Shown one piece after another: positions 1-9,420 of a DNA stretch of 62,397 bases. Numbering within the stretch: the stretch's first letter is position 1; the number at the start of each line of letters is the position of its first letter. The stretch lies in the NCBI GenBank assembly GCA_947258385.1, contig CAMYII010000017.1:61978-124374 (forward strand), written 5' to 3'. The position numbers were made by a program, and so were the translations under genes. This DNA comes from Acidiferrobacterales bacterium (lineage in GTDB: Bacteria > Pseudomonadota > Gammaproteobacteria > Acidiferrobacterales > SZUA-150). The notes beneath the pieces were generated by a model. It was not told where the DNA came from and searched no databases. It worked only from the letters and a program-made list of their open reading frames with translations.

Positions 1-386
1 CGCATGGTGCACTGCGCCAGGGTAATGCCATCGAGGTATTGGACAAGCTGGTTGCTTAGCCTGTCCCACAGCACAGCCGCCGGATAATTGTCGTCGGCCA
101 GGGTTTTGCTGCTCAGGGCCGCGTGATCGCCCCCGTTGACGGCGGCAATGATGTCGGAGACCGTAATCTCATCAGGCGACATCCCCAGTCGGTAGCCCCC
201 GCCCGGACCGCGACGGCCTTTTACCAGACCGCGTTGTCGCAGTTTGGCAAACAGCTGTTCCAGGTAGGAAATCGAGATACCCTGCACTTTGGAGATCTCG
301 TTGAGATTAAGCGACCCCTCCTCACCGCGCATTGCCAATTCCATCATGGCCATCACGGCATAACGGCTTTTTGTAGAAATTTTCAT
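1..386 (-). CDS. Rrf2-family transcriptional regulator (C-terminus cut by window edge)
   Basis: This is a DNA-binding winged-helix regulator of the Rrf2 family (relatives IscR, NsrR, CymR). The reading frame from ATG at 386 begins MKISTKSRYAVMAM and contains the family hallmarks ISISYLEQLF and RRGPGGGYRLG around residues 36-68, which form the recognition helix and wing. A good ribosome site (AAGGAGCGAGGG) lies just upstream of the start. The region where IscR carries its three cluster-ligating cysteines (about residues 90-105) reads SSKTLADDNYP and has none. The only cysteine visible is near residue 126, where the frame runs out of the window. It may therefore not bind an Fe-S cluster in the IscR manner. 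Its target is not visible; a self-regulated promoter upstream is likely but unproven. Confidence 0.85.
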   Translation of the reverse strand, partial: MKISTKSRYAVMAMMELAMRGEEGSLNLNEISKVQGISISYLEQLFAKLRQRGLVKGRRGPGGGYRLGMSPDEITVSDIIAAVNGGDHAALSSKTLADDNYPAAVLWDRLSNQLVQYLDGITLAQCTM

Positions 387-748
387 ATCGATCCCTCGCT
401 CCTTACCACCTAGTGGAAGTATTGTCCTTAATATCAATACGGAAAGTAAACCTACTCCTTCCTCAAAATCAACGAGATTTGTGAATTTTTGTGAATTCTA
501 ATAACAAAGGCGGTATGAGTCACGTCACTCAGCCCGCAGTGCATCGACCGATTCCAGGCGCGCGGCGCCGGCAGCACGCCCGTCCCCAGTCCTATGCTAG
601 CAGCCAGGGCTTCGCTGAACAACGCGTAATCCCTGGGCGTATGGAACCTCGCCCGGCACTCGTGAGGGGCCGTGCCCGGGGCGCCGAGGAAACGGCGTGC
701 CCTACCCGTTCGAGGCACGGCGACTGGCCTCAGTGTCGATCTGTCGAC
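387..748. other. Intergenic gap without a convincing gene
   Basis: The AT-rich first 110 bases are the probable promoter region of the Rrf2 gene. Read on the minus strand, TTTACT and GACAAT lie 18 bases apart at about 427-456. The rest is GC-rich. Short open frames on both strands here show no family resemblance, so I call none of them genes. Confidence 0.4.
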
Positions 749-1636
749 CTACCCGTGAATTTCGCTTAACAGGGAGTCCATCATGTGTTCCGCCTGCGAG
801 CCATAACCGCCCCCGAACAGATTCAAGTGATTGAGGACATGATAAAGGTTATACAGTGTCTTGCGCACCGTGTAGCCGTTGTCCAAGGGATAGGCATCCT
901 GGTAAGCCGCATAGAAACCCGCGGAAAAGCCTCCGAATAACTCGGTCATCGCGAGATCCGTTTCCCGGTCGCCGTAATACACGGCCGGGTCGAAGATCAC
1001 CGGTTCCCCGGAAGCCTCGATCGAATAATTGCCGGACCAAAGATCGCCGTGCAGCAGCGAGGCAGGTGGATGATAATCGCGAAAAAATACCGCCAAGTCA
1101 GCCTGCAGCCGCTCGCCCTTGTCCTGCAGCCTTCCGCGGTAGCCGTTGCGGGCGGCCAGCTTGAGCTGAAACCCGATGCGCTGGTTTTGAAAAAATCCGA
1201 TCCAGTCATCGCAGTAGGTATTGATCTGCGGGGTGGAGCCGATGGTGTTGTCGATGTGCCAGCCATATTTCGACGATGTCGCTTGGTGCATCGCGGCGAG
1301 CTGCCGCCCAAGCTGTGCGAGCGCGTCTTTACCGCTGCCGCCCATCGACAGGTATTCCATCACGATATACGCGCTGCTGCCTTCCGATCCCCAACACACC
1401 GGGCGGGGCACCCGTATCGTACGGGTCCGGGCAATCTCGTTGAGGCCTTCTGCCTCGGCCTGGAACATGTCGGCCTTGGAGGCATCATTGAGCTTGACAA
1501 AATAGCTACGTCCACCCGCGTCCAGGCGATAGGCGGAATTAATACAACCCCCGCCAACGCCCCGGCGGGTGCTTGCCTCGAATACGTCCCCGGTCGCAGC
1601 GCCGATCGCGGCCTCAATAGCCGCCCATAAAGCCAT
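749..1636 (-). CDS. Fructosamine-3-kinase family protein
   Basis: This protein of about 295 residues belongs to the fructosamine/ketosamine-3-kinase family (aminoglycoside-phosphotransferase fold, relative of E. coli YniA). Such enzymes phosphorylate sugar adducts on protein amino groups and so help deglycation. The catalytic loop HGDLWSGN is near residue 192, and the metal-binding FDPAVYYGDRETD follows near residue 215. The frame extends upstream to 1714, but ATG 1636 (MALWAAIEAAIG) is preceded by a GAGGA site and matches the usual family N-terminus, so I chose it. It is a single gene convergent with nothing obvious and divergent from the GGDEF-EAL gene. The exact substrate is not known. Confidence 0.85.
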   Translation of the reverse strand: MALWAAIEAAIGAATGDVFEASTRRGVGGGCINSAYRLDAGGRSYFVKLNDASKADMFQAEAEGLNEIARTRTIRVPRPVCWGSEGSSAYIVMEYLSMGGSGKDALAQLGRQLAAMHQATSSKYGWHIDNTIGSTPQINTYCDDWIGFFQNQRIGFQLKLAARNGYRGRLQDKGERLQADLAVFFRDYHPPASLLHGDLWSGNYSIEASGEPVIFDPAVYYGDRETDLAMTELFGGFSAGFYAAYQDAYPLDNGYTVRKTLYNLYHVLNHLNLFGGGYGSQAEHMMDSLLSEIHG

Positions 1637-1892
1637 TTTTCGCAGTCCTCGTGTTGGACGTGTAAGCAGAGAAGCGTCAGCCGTTTTGGTAACGGTGGTT
1701 CCGCTTGCCGACATGCGCCAGGTGGCAGCCCCGGCGGTGATCGGCTAATTTAAAACAGTAGCTATCGTTTTGACAAATCGAGAGCCCCGACCCATTACCT
1801 CAGGTGCCCGCCATGGCGTCCGAAACAGCCCCACTGTATTTCCCATCCAGGTCTGGCACCCCCCGGCAACCGCTATTCATGGTGCCCCGGTA

Positions 1893-4229
1893 ATGTTTGG
1901 CAGAAGGCTCTCGCTGCGCACGGGGCTGCTGATTGCCGCCGTCATGATGGGCTATCTGGCGATGGTGCTGGTCTACATCACTGGGCACATTTACCGCGCT
2001 ACGGCAGTGGAGCAACAGCGTGCCGCGCTGGTCGAACTGCTCGCGCTCAAACTCGGCGATGCCCTGGGCAGGCTGGAATGGCAGTCGCGGGTACTCGTCA
2101 TGGCAGGGAGCGGGGGTCGGCCGCTTGCCGATGCGTTTGCGCAAAAAGACATCGCGGCGATTACCCGGACGCTGAATGAACGCACAAGACACCACCTGAT
2201 TACAGTTGGTGAGATCAAGGTCAAGGGCATTTATGCCTACAGCGACGAGGGCGCATTCCTGGCGCAGTCTGCGGAGGCCGAGCAAGAGGCTGATCTCAGC
2301 CCCGAGACGTGTGTGCGTTACCGCCCGCTGGCGGGCCGCGTCGTAGCAGATCAAGACCCCTCCGGGGCCATGTCCGGCTTCTGCGCACGGGACAAATATC
2401 CGTACTATGTGACTGTTGTGCCGGTCGGGGTCGGTTATGTCCATGTGATTGTGGATCCCCTGCCGCACCTGGCCGCCGCCGAGCGGGACCTTGGCATGCC
2501 TCTGAAAATCACACTCGCTGACGGCACCCTGCTTTATACGTCGTCTTCCTGGCGCGATCATGGACGACAAGGGCAGTCCCTCGCGGTGGATTATCGTCTG
2601 AACGAAGATGGGCGCGAGGCGTTCATGACCATCTCCGCGGTGAAGCAGATTCCAGCGCTCTACGACGCATTAAGTGAAACGGGATACCGCGTGATGATCG
2701 TCGCCGCCGGCATCACGGTAATTGTAATTTTTGCTGCGCTATGGATTGCGCAAAAAACTGTTGTCACCCCTTTGCAGACCCTGGTCACGCAGCTTCGCCG
2801 GCTGAGGCGGGATGAGAGCCAGTACGGCAAGCAGATAGCGACGAAGGGAAGCGCCGAAGTCTACGAGTTGGCCAAGGGGTTCAATAAAATGACGAGGCGA
2901 GTCGGAGAGCTCTATGCCAACCTCGAGCACGTCGCATACACCGATCCCCTGACCCGGCTGCCGAATCGGGCGCTGTTTCACGACCGGCTGGAGCAGGCCA
3001 TCGTCGAGGCGCGTCGCACGGGAAAGCCCTTCACACTTTTTATTCTCGATCTCGATCGCTTCAAAGAGATCAATTACACCCTCGGCCATCATGTCGGCGA
3101 CAGGCTGTTGCGCCAGATTGGGACCAGATTGACCCAGCATATAGGTGCCGGCGACGTCGCGGCGCGTTTAGGTGGGGATGAGTTCGCGCTCATGCTGCAG
3201 CGCGCGGATCCCCAGGCCGCCGCGCAATTTGCCCGGTCTCTGCTCGATGCGCTCGGCAGGCCCTTCGATATCGACGGACAGAGTCTGTATCTCGGCGCGA
3301 GCCTAGGCATTGTCAATTACCCCGACCATGGCGAGACCAGGAATATACTGATCCAGCATGCGGAGGTGGCCAGATATGCGGCCAAGAACGCTAAAAGCGG
3401 ATATATGCTTTACGCCACCGAGCTGGACAACAACAGCCCCGAGCGCCTGGCGCTGATCGGCGATCTTCGTAACGCCGTAGAGAACGAGGAATTCATCTTG
3501 TACTACCAGCCGAAAGTGAACCTGCGCAGCAGGCAACTCGACGGCGTGGAGGCCCTTGTCCGGTGGAACCGGCTGCGGGGTGAAAGGCCTTCGCCGGATC
3601 TGTTTATCCCGATAATGGAGCAGACCGGGCAGATAAGGGGTCTGACCCACTGGGTCCTGCACGAAGCGATGCGGCAGTGCCGTCAATGGATGGAGGCTGG
3701 CCTCGGGTTGAAGGTGGCGGTCAATTTATCGACAGGTGATCTGCAGGATGCTGGCCTTGCGACCAGGATCTCGAGCCTGATGGCAGAACAGGGGGTATTA
3801 CCCCGGCAGCTTGAGGTCGAGATAACGGAGAGCTCGATCATGGTGGATCCGGCGCGTTCCCTGGATACGCTAAAGCACCTTGCGGCGATGGGCATAAGCG
3901 TGGCGATTGATGATTTTGGAACCGGTTATGCCTCTCTGACCTATCTGAAACGATTACCGGCCAGATCGATCAAGATCGATAAGTCTTTCGTCTTGGGGAT
4001 GGAGCGAGACCAAAATGACGATGCCATTGTGCGGGCCAGCATCGAGCTCGCCCACAACATGGGGCTTAAAGTGACTGCCGAGGGCGTTGAGAGTGAGGGC
4101 CTGCTCAAGCTGTTGGCCGATCATGGCTGCGATTTCGCGCAAGGCTTTTTCATCAGCAAACCGCTGCCGGCAGATTTGTTCAGCGACTGGGTACAGGCCT
4201 CGACATGGGCCTTGGCGCAACGCGCATGA
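1893..4229 (+). CDS. Membrane-bound GGDEF-EAL cyclic-di-GMP protein
   Basis: This 778-residue signalling protein has both cyclic-di-GMP domains. A membrane helix at about residues 10-32 and a second at about 267-287 enclose a periplasmic sensor region of roughly 230 residues. A HAMP-like linker, a GGDEF domain (about 345-505) and an EAL domain (about 520-775) follow. The GGDEF motif is intact (RLGGDEF near 427) and could make c-di-GMP. The EAL side keeps EALVRW, EITES, DDFGTG and KIDKSF, so phosphodiesterase activity is also possible. The frame is open from a TTG at 1770, but ATG 1893 puts the first membrane helix at the usual place. The ligand of the sensor region is unknown; it resembles extracytoplasmic Cache-type sensors only by position. 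Confidence 0.9.
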   Translation: MFGRRLSLRTGLLIAAVMMGYLAMVLVYITGHIYRATAVEQQRAALVELLALKLGDALGRLEWQSRVLVMAGSGGRPLADAFAQKDIAAITRTLNERTRHHLITVGEIKVKGIYAYSDEGAFLAQSAEAEQEADLSPETCVRYRPLAGRVVADQDPSGAMSGFCARDKYPYYVTVVPVGVGYVHVIVDPLPHLAAAERDLGMPLKITLADGTLLYTSSSWRDHGRQGQSLAVDYRLNEDGREAFMTISAVKQIPALYDALSETGYRVMIVAAGITVIVIFAALWIAQKTVVTPLQTLVTQLRRLRRDESQYGKQIATKGSAEVYELAKGFNKMTRRVGELYANLEHVAYTDPLTRLPNRALFHDRLEQAIVEARRTGKPFTLFILDLDRFKEINYTLGHHVGDRLLRQIGTRLTQHIGAGDVAARLGGDEFALMLQRADPQAAAQFARSLLDALGRPFDIDGQSLYLGASLGIVNYPDHGETRNILIQHAEVARYAAKNAKSGYMLYATELDNNSPERLALIGDLRNAVENEEFILYYQPKVNLRSRQLDGVEALVRWNRLRGERPSPDLFIPIMEQTGQIRGLTHWVLHEAMRQCRQWMEAGLGLKVAVNLSTGDLQDAGLATRISSLMAEQGVLPRQLEVEITESSIMVDPARSLDTLKHLAAMGISVAIDDFGTGYASLTYLKRLPARSIKIDKSFVLGMERDQNDDAIVRASIELAHNMGLKVTAEGVESEGLLKLLADHGCDFAQGFFISKPLPADLFSDWVQASTWALAQRA

Positions 4230-4282
4230 TCATTCCGGTCGGTGCATAGCCGGCCAGGGCAGGTGTCGTGCGAATCCCCTCA

Positions 4283-5242
4283 TTAGCCCAAGCGGTCCCG
4301 GTCATGGGTTTCATTGAAATCGATGATCGGGCCCTTGGGTACAATGCCGGTGGGGTTGATCATCGTATGGCTTTCGTAATAATGACGTTTGATGTGATCG
4401 AAGTTACAGGTGTTGGCGACACCGGGCAGCTGATAGAGCTCTTTGACGTAGCCCCACAAGTGAGGGTAGTCGACCAGGCGCCGCAGATTGCACTTGAAAT
4501 GCCCGACGTAGACCGCATCGAATCTGACCAGCGTGGTGAACAGGCACCAATCGGCCTCGGTGATGACATCGCCGCAGAGAAAGCGTTGCTTCGCCAGCAC
4601 GCCCTCGCAGTCATCGAGCGCGTCGAACAGCTCGGTGACTGCATTTTCGTAGGCGGATTGGGCGGTTGCGAAACCTGCGCGGTACACGCCGTTGTTGATC
4701 GGTGCATAGATCCGTTCAATCGTGGCGTCAATCCGCCGTTGTAACGCAGTCGGATAAAAATCAACGCTGTCATCGCCGACGGCATTGAACTGGGTATCAA
4801 GCATACGCATGATTTCCAGCGATTCATTGTTGACAATCGTCGCGGTGCGCCTGTCCCAGAGCACCGGCACGGTCACCCGGCCGGTGTAATCCGTCTGCGC
4901 CTTGAGGTAAATGTCGCGCAGGAATTCTGCTCCATTAATGCTGTCAGGCACGCATCCCGGGCCGTTGCTGAAGCGCCAGCCGTCCTCGCCCATAATGGGG
5001 TCGACAATGGAGACCGAAACCGCCGCTTCGAGTCTCTTTAGCTTGCGCATAATCAGGGTGCGGTGGGCCCACGGGCAGGCGAGTGAGACGTACAGGTGAT
5101 AGCGCCCGCTTTCGGCCTTGAAGCCGGATGAGCCGTCCGCCGTCACCCGCTTGCGAAACTGTGTCTCGGGACGAACGAAGCGGCCCCGGAGATCGGATTT
5201 GTACCAGTCGGCAGACCACTCGCCGTTGATAAGCAGACCCAT
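4283..5242 (-). CDS. yqjG: Glutathionyl-hydroquinone reductase
   Basis: This 319-residue omega-like glutathione S-transferase reduces glutathionyl-hydroquinones, which form when quinones react with glutathione. The active-site motif ACPWAHRT carries the catalytic cysteine near residue 56. The N-terminus MGLLINGEWSADWY matches the YqjG/PcpF start, and a GAGAGGAA ribosome site precedes ATG 5242, which excludes the longer open frame to 5314. The gene lies downstream of a DoxX gene on the same strand. A YhaJ-like regulator is divergent, the same association as in E. coli (yqjF-yqjG and yhaJ). This suggests a shared role in quinone and aromatic-compound stress. Confidence 0.92.
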   Translation of the reverse strand: MGLLINGEWSADWYKSDLRGRFVRPETQFRKRVTADGSSGFKAESGRYHLYVSLACPWAHRTLIMRKLKRLEAAVSVSIVDPIMGEDGWRFSNGPGCVPDSINGAEFLRDIYLKAQTDYTGRVTVPVLWDRRTATIVNNESLEIMRMLDTQFNAVGDDSVDFYPTALQRRIDATIERIYAPINNGVYRAGFATAQSAYENAVTELFDALDDCEGVLAKQRFLCGDVITEADWCLFTTLVRFDAVYVGHFKCNLRRLVDYPHLWGYVKELYQLPGVANTCNFDHIKRHYYESHTMINPTGIVPKGPIIDFNETHDRDRLG

Positions 5243-5320
5243 GACTGTTCCTCTCATCAATTTGCCATTACCGAAAAACCGGGTGCGGGCCGGCGTCGCC
5301 GGCCCGCACGCCACGACGCG

Positions 5321-5743
5321 TTATTTTCCGCAATGGTCTCTCCCCAGGCTGTAAGGCCCCGGGCCGAAGGCCACGATCATCAGCATGCCGCCCATGATGG
5401 AGAGATTTTTCATGAACTGGATCATTTGCATCTGCTGCTGCGCGGCGTCAACCGCCCAGTAGTTGTGGAACACCAGCGTGACCGGGATCAGGAACAGAAA
5501 GATGGCCGCGGCGGCCCACCGTGCCTGCCAGCCCAGCATGATCAGCAGCCCGCCGCCGAGCTCGATGATGATGGTGAGCACCAGCAGTACCTCGGCCATG
5601 GGCAGGCCTTTGCTGGCCATGTAGCCGGCCGTGCCGGCGAAGCCCCCGATCTTGTTAAAACCGGATAAGACAAAGATCAATGCCAGCAGCGCCCGGCCGG
5701 TGACCGGCGCGAACTGTTTTGCCAAATTGCACAAGGTATCCAT
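5321..5743 (-). CDS. yqjF: DoxX-family membrane protein (YqjF-like)
   Basis: This is a 140-residue inner-membrane protein with four predicted helices. It shows the DoxX pattern: LSGFNKIGGF near residue 30, then a GLPMAEVLLVLTIIIELGGG helix pair. Family members are associated with quinol or thiol redox reactions. The E. coli relative YqjF is induced by nitroaromatics through YhaJ. It is the first gene of the doxX-yqjG pair, 78 bases ahead of yqjG. The promoter must lie in the 161-base divergent region shared with the LysR gene. The biochemical activity of this protein cannot be read from the sequence. Confidence 0.85.
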   Translation of the reverse strand: MDTLCNLAKQFAPVTGRALLALIFVLSGFNKIGGFAGTAGYMASKGLPMAEVLLVLTIIIELGGGLLIMLGWQARWAAAAIFLFLIPVTLVFHNYWAVDAAQQQMQMIQFMKNLSIMGGMLMIVAFGPGPYSLGRDHCGK

Positions 5744-5841
5744 GTTGTTATCTCCTGTTTGGGTAGGTAGATCCTGCAGCCCGCGATGCCTGCTCTTTGA
5801 TGCTCAAGCCGTTCACGAGAACTGAAAGTCCATAGCCAGGA

Positions 5842-5862
5842 TATCCTTGAGAACCGGGGATA
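5842..5862. promoter_or_regulatory. Candidate LysR-type operator between doxX and yhaJ
   Basis: TATCC and GGATA form an inverted repeat separated by 11 bases, a spacing typical of LysR-family operators. The repeat sits in the divergent region, 43 bases before the regulator start. It is the only clear dyad there of this shape. The assignment is inference from position and form. Confidence 0.35.
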
Positions 5863-5904
5863 GAAAGTGAATAATTGTGGGCAAATCGTTCAAAGCCATT
5901 GAAT

Positions 5905-6807
5905 ATGCGCTTGACGCTAGATGCCATCGCCGTGCTTGACGCCATCGACCGAATGGGAAGCTTTGCCACGGCCGCCGAGGAGCTCCACCGCGTGCCGTCA
6001 GCGCTGACTTACACCGTGCAGAAGCTGGAGCAGGATCTCGGCGTGGTGTTGTTCGATCGCAGCGGCCACCGCGCCCGCTTGACCGAGGCGGGACGGGAAC
6101 TTTTACAGGAGGGCCGGCACTTGCTGCGGGCCGCCGGTGAGCTGGAACAGCGGGTCAAACGGGTCGCCACCGGCTGGGAGGCGGAGTTGCGCCTCGTGGT
6201 CTCGGACCTGATTCCGATCGATCGCCTGTTCCCGCTGCTCACCGCGTTCTACCAGCAGCAAAGCGGGACCCGACTGCGCCTCATGACCGAAGTCTACGGC
6301 GGCTGCTGGGATGCGCTGGTCTCGGGACGTGCCGACCTGGCGGTCGGCGCTCCCGGCGAGGGACCACCGGGGGGCGGCTACGCCACGCGGGTCATGGGCG
6401 ATGTGAGCTTCGTGTTCGTGGTGGCGCCGGACCACCCCCTGGCGCAGGCGCGTGAGCCCTTGAGAAACAGCGAAATCATTCAATACCGGTCGGTAACGGC
6501 CGCGGACAGCTCACGCTCTCTGCCGCCGCGCACTTCCGGCCTGATATCGGGCCAGGATGTGTTGACGGTTCCTGACAGCCACGCCAAGCGGATGGCGCAC
6601 GAGCGGGGGCTGGGTGTCGGTTACCTCCCGCGGCACCTGGCGCAGGCCGCGATCGCCGCCGGGCGGCTGGTGACGAGAGAGGTGGCAGAGAGCAAGCCGG
6701 ATATCCAGCTGGTGCTCGCCTGGCGGACTCAACACGCCGCCAGGGCGTTGCGCTGGTTCCTGCGCGAATTGCAGGATCCCAGGGTCATTTCCGGATTGCT
6801 CGAATGA
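5905..6807 (+). CDS. yhaJ: LysR-family regulator, YhaJ-like
   Basis: This is a 300-residue LysR regulator: N-terminal winged helix (about 1-60) and periplasmic-binding-like effector domain (about 88-295). The DNA-binding part reads AAEELHRVPSALTYTVQKLE followed by FDRSGHRARLT, very close to E. coli YhaJ (VPSALSYT, FDRSGHR). YhaJ senses nitroaromatic or quinone-type compounds and activates yqjF. Here the target pair doxX-yqjG lies directly divergent, which supports orthology. The open frame extends to a TTG at 5875, but ATG 5905 gives the usual N-terminus. No strong ribosome site is visible before it. Confidence 0.87.
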   Translation: MRLTLDAIAVLDAIDRMGSFATAAEELHRVPSALTYTVQKLEQDLGVVLFDRSGHRARLTEAGRELLQEGRHLLRAAGELEQRVKRVATGWEAELRLVVSDLIPIDRLFPLLTAFYQQQSGTRLRLMTEVYGGCWDALVSGRADLAVGAPGEGPPGGGYATRVMGDVSFVFVVAPDHPLAQAREPLRNSEIIQYRSVTAADSSRSLPPRTSGLISGQDVLTVPDSHAKRMAHERGLGVGYLPRHLAQAAIAAGRLVTREVAESKPDIQLVLAWRTQHAARALRWFLRELQDPRVISGLLE

Positions 6808-7203
6808 TCTATCGATTATTTTTTGTCGCAGGCACGGCCCAGGGGTTGACAGCCGTGTGATTTATTGCTCCGTCGTGGATTTATACACAGAAGATCATGG
6901 TATACGCGATCTCCATGCGGTTACCACCGGGTCCTCAGACATGTTCTCGAATTCCGGCTTAACTTGTTGATAGTACTGCTCTATTCAATCCGCTCAATTT
7001 TTGGTCAATTTAACGGTACGGTAACATATAGGCCCAGATTCGCTGATGCCTGACAATTCATTAACAATGTTATCCACAGGGTCGGTGAGTAACTGCGGAT
7101 TCCTTTTTTTACAGTCAGTTAGCGTTTTTTGTTGCCGCGCGCTTGAACGTGAAACCTCGGCGTTCCACGGGCGGGTTGGTACGGCTGTGATAAAGTCGCG
7201 GCC
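6808..7203. other. Long gap upstream of priA with two DnaA-box-like sites
   Basis: This 396-base region holds no convincing gene. TTATCCACA at 7070-7078 is a perfect DnaA-box consensus. TTATACACA at 6881-6889 fits the looser TTWTNCACA form. Both are on the plus strand, 189 bases apart. The stretch 6955-7030 is AT-rich. A small open frame at 6865-7053 has no family features. The region must also carry the priA promoter. Confidence 0.5.
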
Positions 7204-9420
7204 ATGACCGGGTCGTATCGCATTGTCCGTATCGCCGTCCCCACACCCTTGCGTCGCAGCTTTGACTACCTGGCACCCGATGTCGGGCCGCCGCCCAAGC
7301 CTGGCGTGCGCGTGCGTGTGCCCTTTGGCCAGCGTGAAGCCATGGGGGTTCTGCTGGAGCTCCCGGAACGCAGCGACTACCCTCGGGAAAAGCTCAAATC
7401 CACACTCGGCTTGCTGGACAGTGAACCGCTGCTGTCGGCCAGGCTCCTGGAACTTTTGCGGTGGGCGGCCGGGTATTATCACCATCCAATCGGCGAGGTC
7501 ATGCAGACGGCATTGCCTACGGCCTTGCGGCGCGGGCAGGCGGCCACGGTTGCGGGCACGAAGGGTTGGCGATTGACCGCCTCCGGTCGCAGCGTTGATG
7601 CGTCCGCCCTGCGGCGCGCCCCCTTGCAGCGCAGGCTCCTGCAGGCCTTGGAGGGTCACGCTCAAGGGGTCGTCGGCGAGGAGCTGGCGAGCGTATCGCC
7701 GGGCTGGCGCGGCGGCCTCGGGTCGCTGGCACGCAAGGGGTGGGTCGAATGCGTGGAACAACAGCGCTGCCCGATCCCGGTGCGCCTCGCTGGGCAGACG
7801 GACTCGCCCCCGCGACTCAATGCGGCCCAGCAGGCGGCGGTCGAGGCGGTGACCGCCTCTCTTCGGCGTTTTCAAGCCCTGTTGCTGTTGGGCGTCACTG
7901 GCAGCGGCAAGACAGAGGTGTATTTGCATGCCATCGAGGAGATTACCCGCCAGGGCCGGCAGGCGCTGGTGCTGGTGCCTGAAATCTCGTTAACGCCGCA
8001 GCTGGCGGCGCGCTTCCAGCGGCGCCTGCAGGTCCCCGTGGCCTTGCTGCACTCGGGGCTCAGTGATCAGGAACGGTTGCTTGCGTGGCTGACGGCGCGC
8101 GAAAACACACCCTTGGTGATTCTGGGCACGCGATCGGCGGTGTTCGTGCCGCTGCCGCGCCTGGGCCTGATTGTGGTCGATGAGGAGCACGACCAGTCTT
8201 ACAAGCAGCAGGACGGGTTCCGTTACCACGGCCGCGACGTTGCCGTGATGCGTGCCAGCCTCGAAGGCATCCCCGTTGTGCTGGGCTCCGCCACCCCCTC
8301 GTTGGCGAGCCTGAACCGTGTCAAACAGGGTGACTACACGCTATTGCCGTTGCCGGAGCGCACGGGCAGCGCCTCGCTGCCCGAGGTCAGGTTGTTGGAT
8401 ATGCGTTACCTGGCGGTCACCGACGGGGTTTCACCGCCGCTGCGACAGGCGCTGCAGCAACGCTTGGACCGGGGCGAGCAAAGCCTGTTGTTTCTCAACC
8501 GCCGTGGCTTCGCGCCCGTGTATCGCTGTTACAGCTGCGGCTGGCTCGCGCCCTGCGAGCGCTGCGACGCCAGGCTCATCGTGCACCAGCGCACGCAGCG
8601 CCTGCGCTGCCACCACTGTGGCGCCGACCGGCCCATCCCGGTCTCCTGCCCTCAGTGTGCCGGGCAGGACCTGCGCCCCTTGGGAGCAGGTACCCAGAGG
8701 CTGGAGGCGGCCCTGTCGCGGGCGTTCCCCCAGGCGCGTCTGCTGCGCCTCGACCGCGACAGCACCCGTCTCAAGGGGGCGCTGGAGACGCTGTTACACC
8801 GTATCCATGCCGGCGAGGCCGATATCCTGGTGGGCACGCAGATGCTGTCCAAAGGGCATGATTTTCCCGATGTCACGCTGGTTGGGGTCATCGACGCCGA
8901 TCAGGGCTTATATAACGTTGATTTCCGGGCAAGCGAGCACTTGTTCCAGCAGGTGATGCAGGTCAGCGGCCGCGCCGGCCGCGCCAGCAAGGGGGGACTG
9001 GTATTGGTGCAGACCTACTATCCGGACAATCCGGTGTTCCGCGCGCTGCAGCACCACGACTATATGGCGTTTGCCGAGCACGCCCTGGAGGAACGCCGGC
9101 AGACGGATTACCCGCCATTTACGCATCTTGCGCTGCTGCGTGCCGAGTCGCCGCAACAGCCCATGGCCTGGCAGTTCATCGAGCTCGCCCATGGCCTGGC
9201 AGCGCAATGTGTGGCCGGTGCCGATGTGCAGATCATGGAGCCGGTGCCGGCACCCATGGAGCGGCGCGCCGGACGCTATCGGGTGCAGCTATTGGTGCAG
9301 GCGGCGACGCGCCGCGCGCTGCATCCATTTCTGGATCGCTGGCTGGCCTTGCTGGATGGTTCCCGGCCCGGCAAACGCGTGCGCTGGTCGCTCGATGTGG
9401 ACCCGATGGATCTGTACTAG
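7204..9420 (+). CDS. priA: Primosomal replication-restart helicase PriA
   Basis: This is a 738-residue PriA (E. coli 732), the 3'-to-5' DNA helicase that recognises stalled forks and reloads DnaB. The N-terminal DNA-binding part begins YRIVRIAVPTPLRRSFDYL. The Walker A motif LLGVTGSGKTEVYL is near residue 230 and the DEEH box VVDEEHDQSYKQQDG near 325. The zinc-binding segment has paired cysteines in CYSCGW, CERCDA, CHHCGA and CPQCAG (about 440-485). C-terminal helicase motifs follow, including the VSGRAGR segment. It is a single complete gene with no sign of damage, immediately upstream of the cassette array. Confidence 0.97.
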   Translation: MTGSYRIVRIAVPTPLRRSFDYLAPDVGPPPKPGVRVRVPFGQREAMGVLLELPERSDYPREKLKSTLGLLDSEPLLSARLLELLRWAAGYYHHPIGEVMQTALPTALRRGQAATVAGTKGWRLTASGRSVDASALRRAPLQRRLLQALEGHAQGVVGEELASVSPGWRGGLGSLARKGWVECVEQQRCPIPVRLAGQTDSPPRLNAAQQAAVEAVTASLRRFQALLLLGVTGSGKTEVYLHAIEEITRQGRQALVLVPEISLTPQLAARFQRRLQVPVALLHSGLSDQERLLAWLTARENTPLVILGTRSAVFVPLPRLGLIVVDEEHDQSYKQQDGFRYHGRDVAVMRASLEGIPVVLGSATPSLASLNRVKQGDYTLLPLPERTGSASLPEVRLLDMRYLAVTDGVSPPLRQALQQRLDRGEQSLLFLNRRGFAPVYRCYSCGWLAPCERCDARLIVHQRTQRLRCHHCGADRPIPVSCPQCAGQDLRPLGAGTQRLEAALSRAFPQARLLRLDRDSTRLKGALETLLHRIHAGEADILVGTQMLSKGHDFPDVTLVGVIDADQGLYNVDFRASEHLFQQVMQVSGRAGRASKGGLVLVQTYYPDNPVFRALQHHDYMAFAEHALEERRQTDYPPFTHLALLRAESPQQPMAWQFIELAHGLAAQCVAGADVQIMEPVPAPMERRAGRYRVQLLVQAATRRALHPFLDRWLALLDGSRPGKRVRWSLDVDPMDLY

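Noticed and set aside
6808-7203. Replication origin
   Set aside because: Only two DnaA-box-like sites, no dnaA, gidA or skew evidence available.
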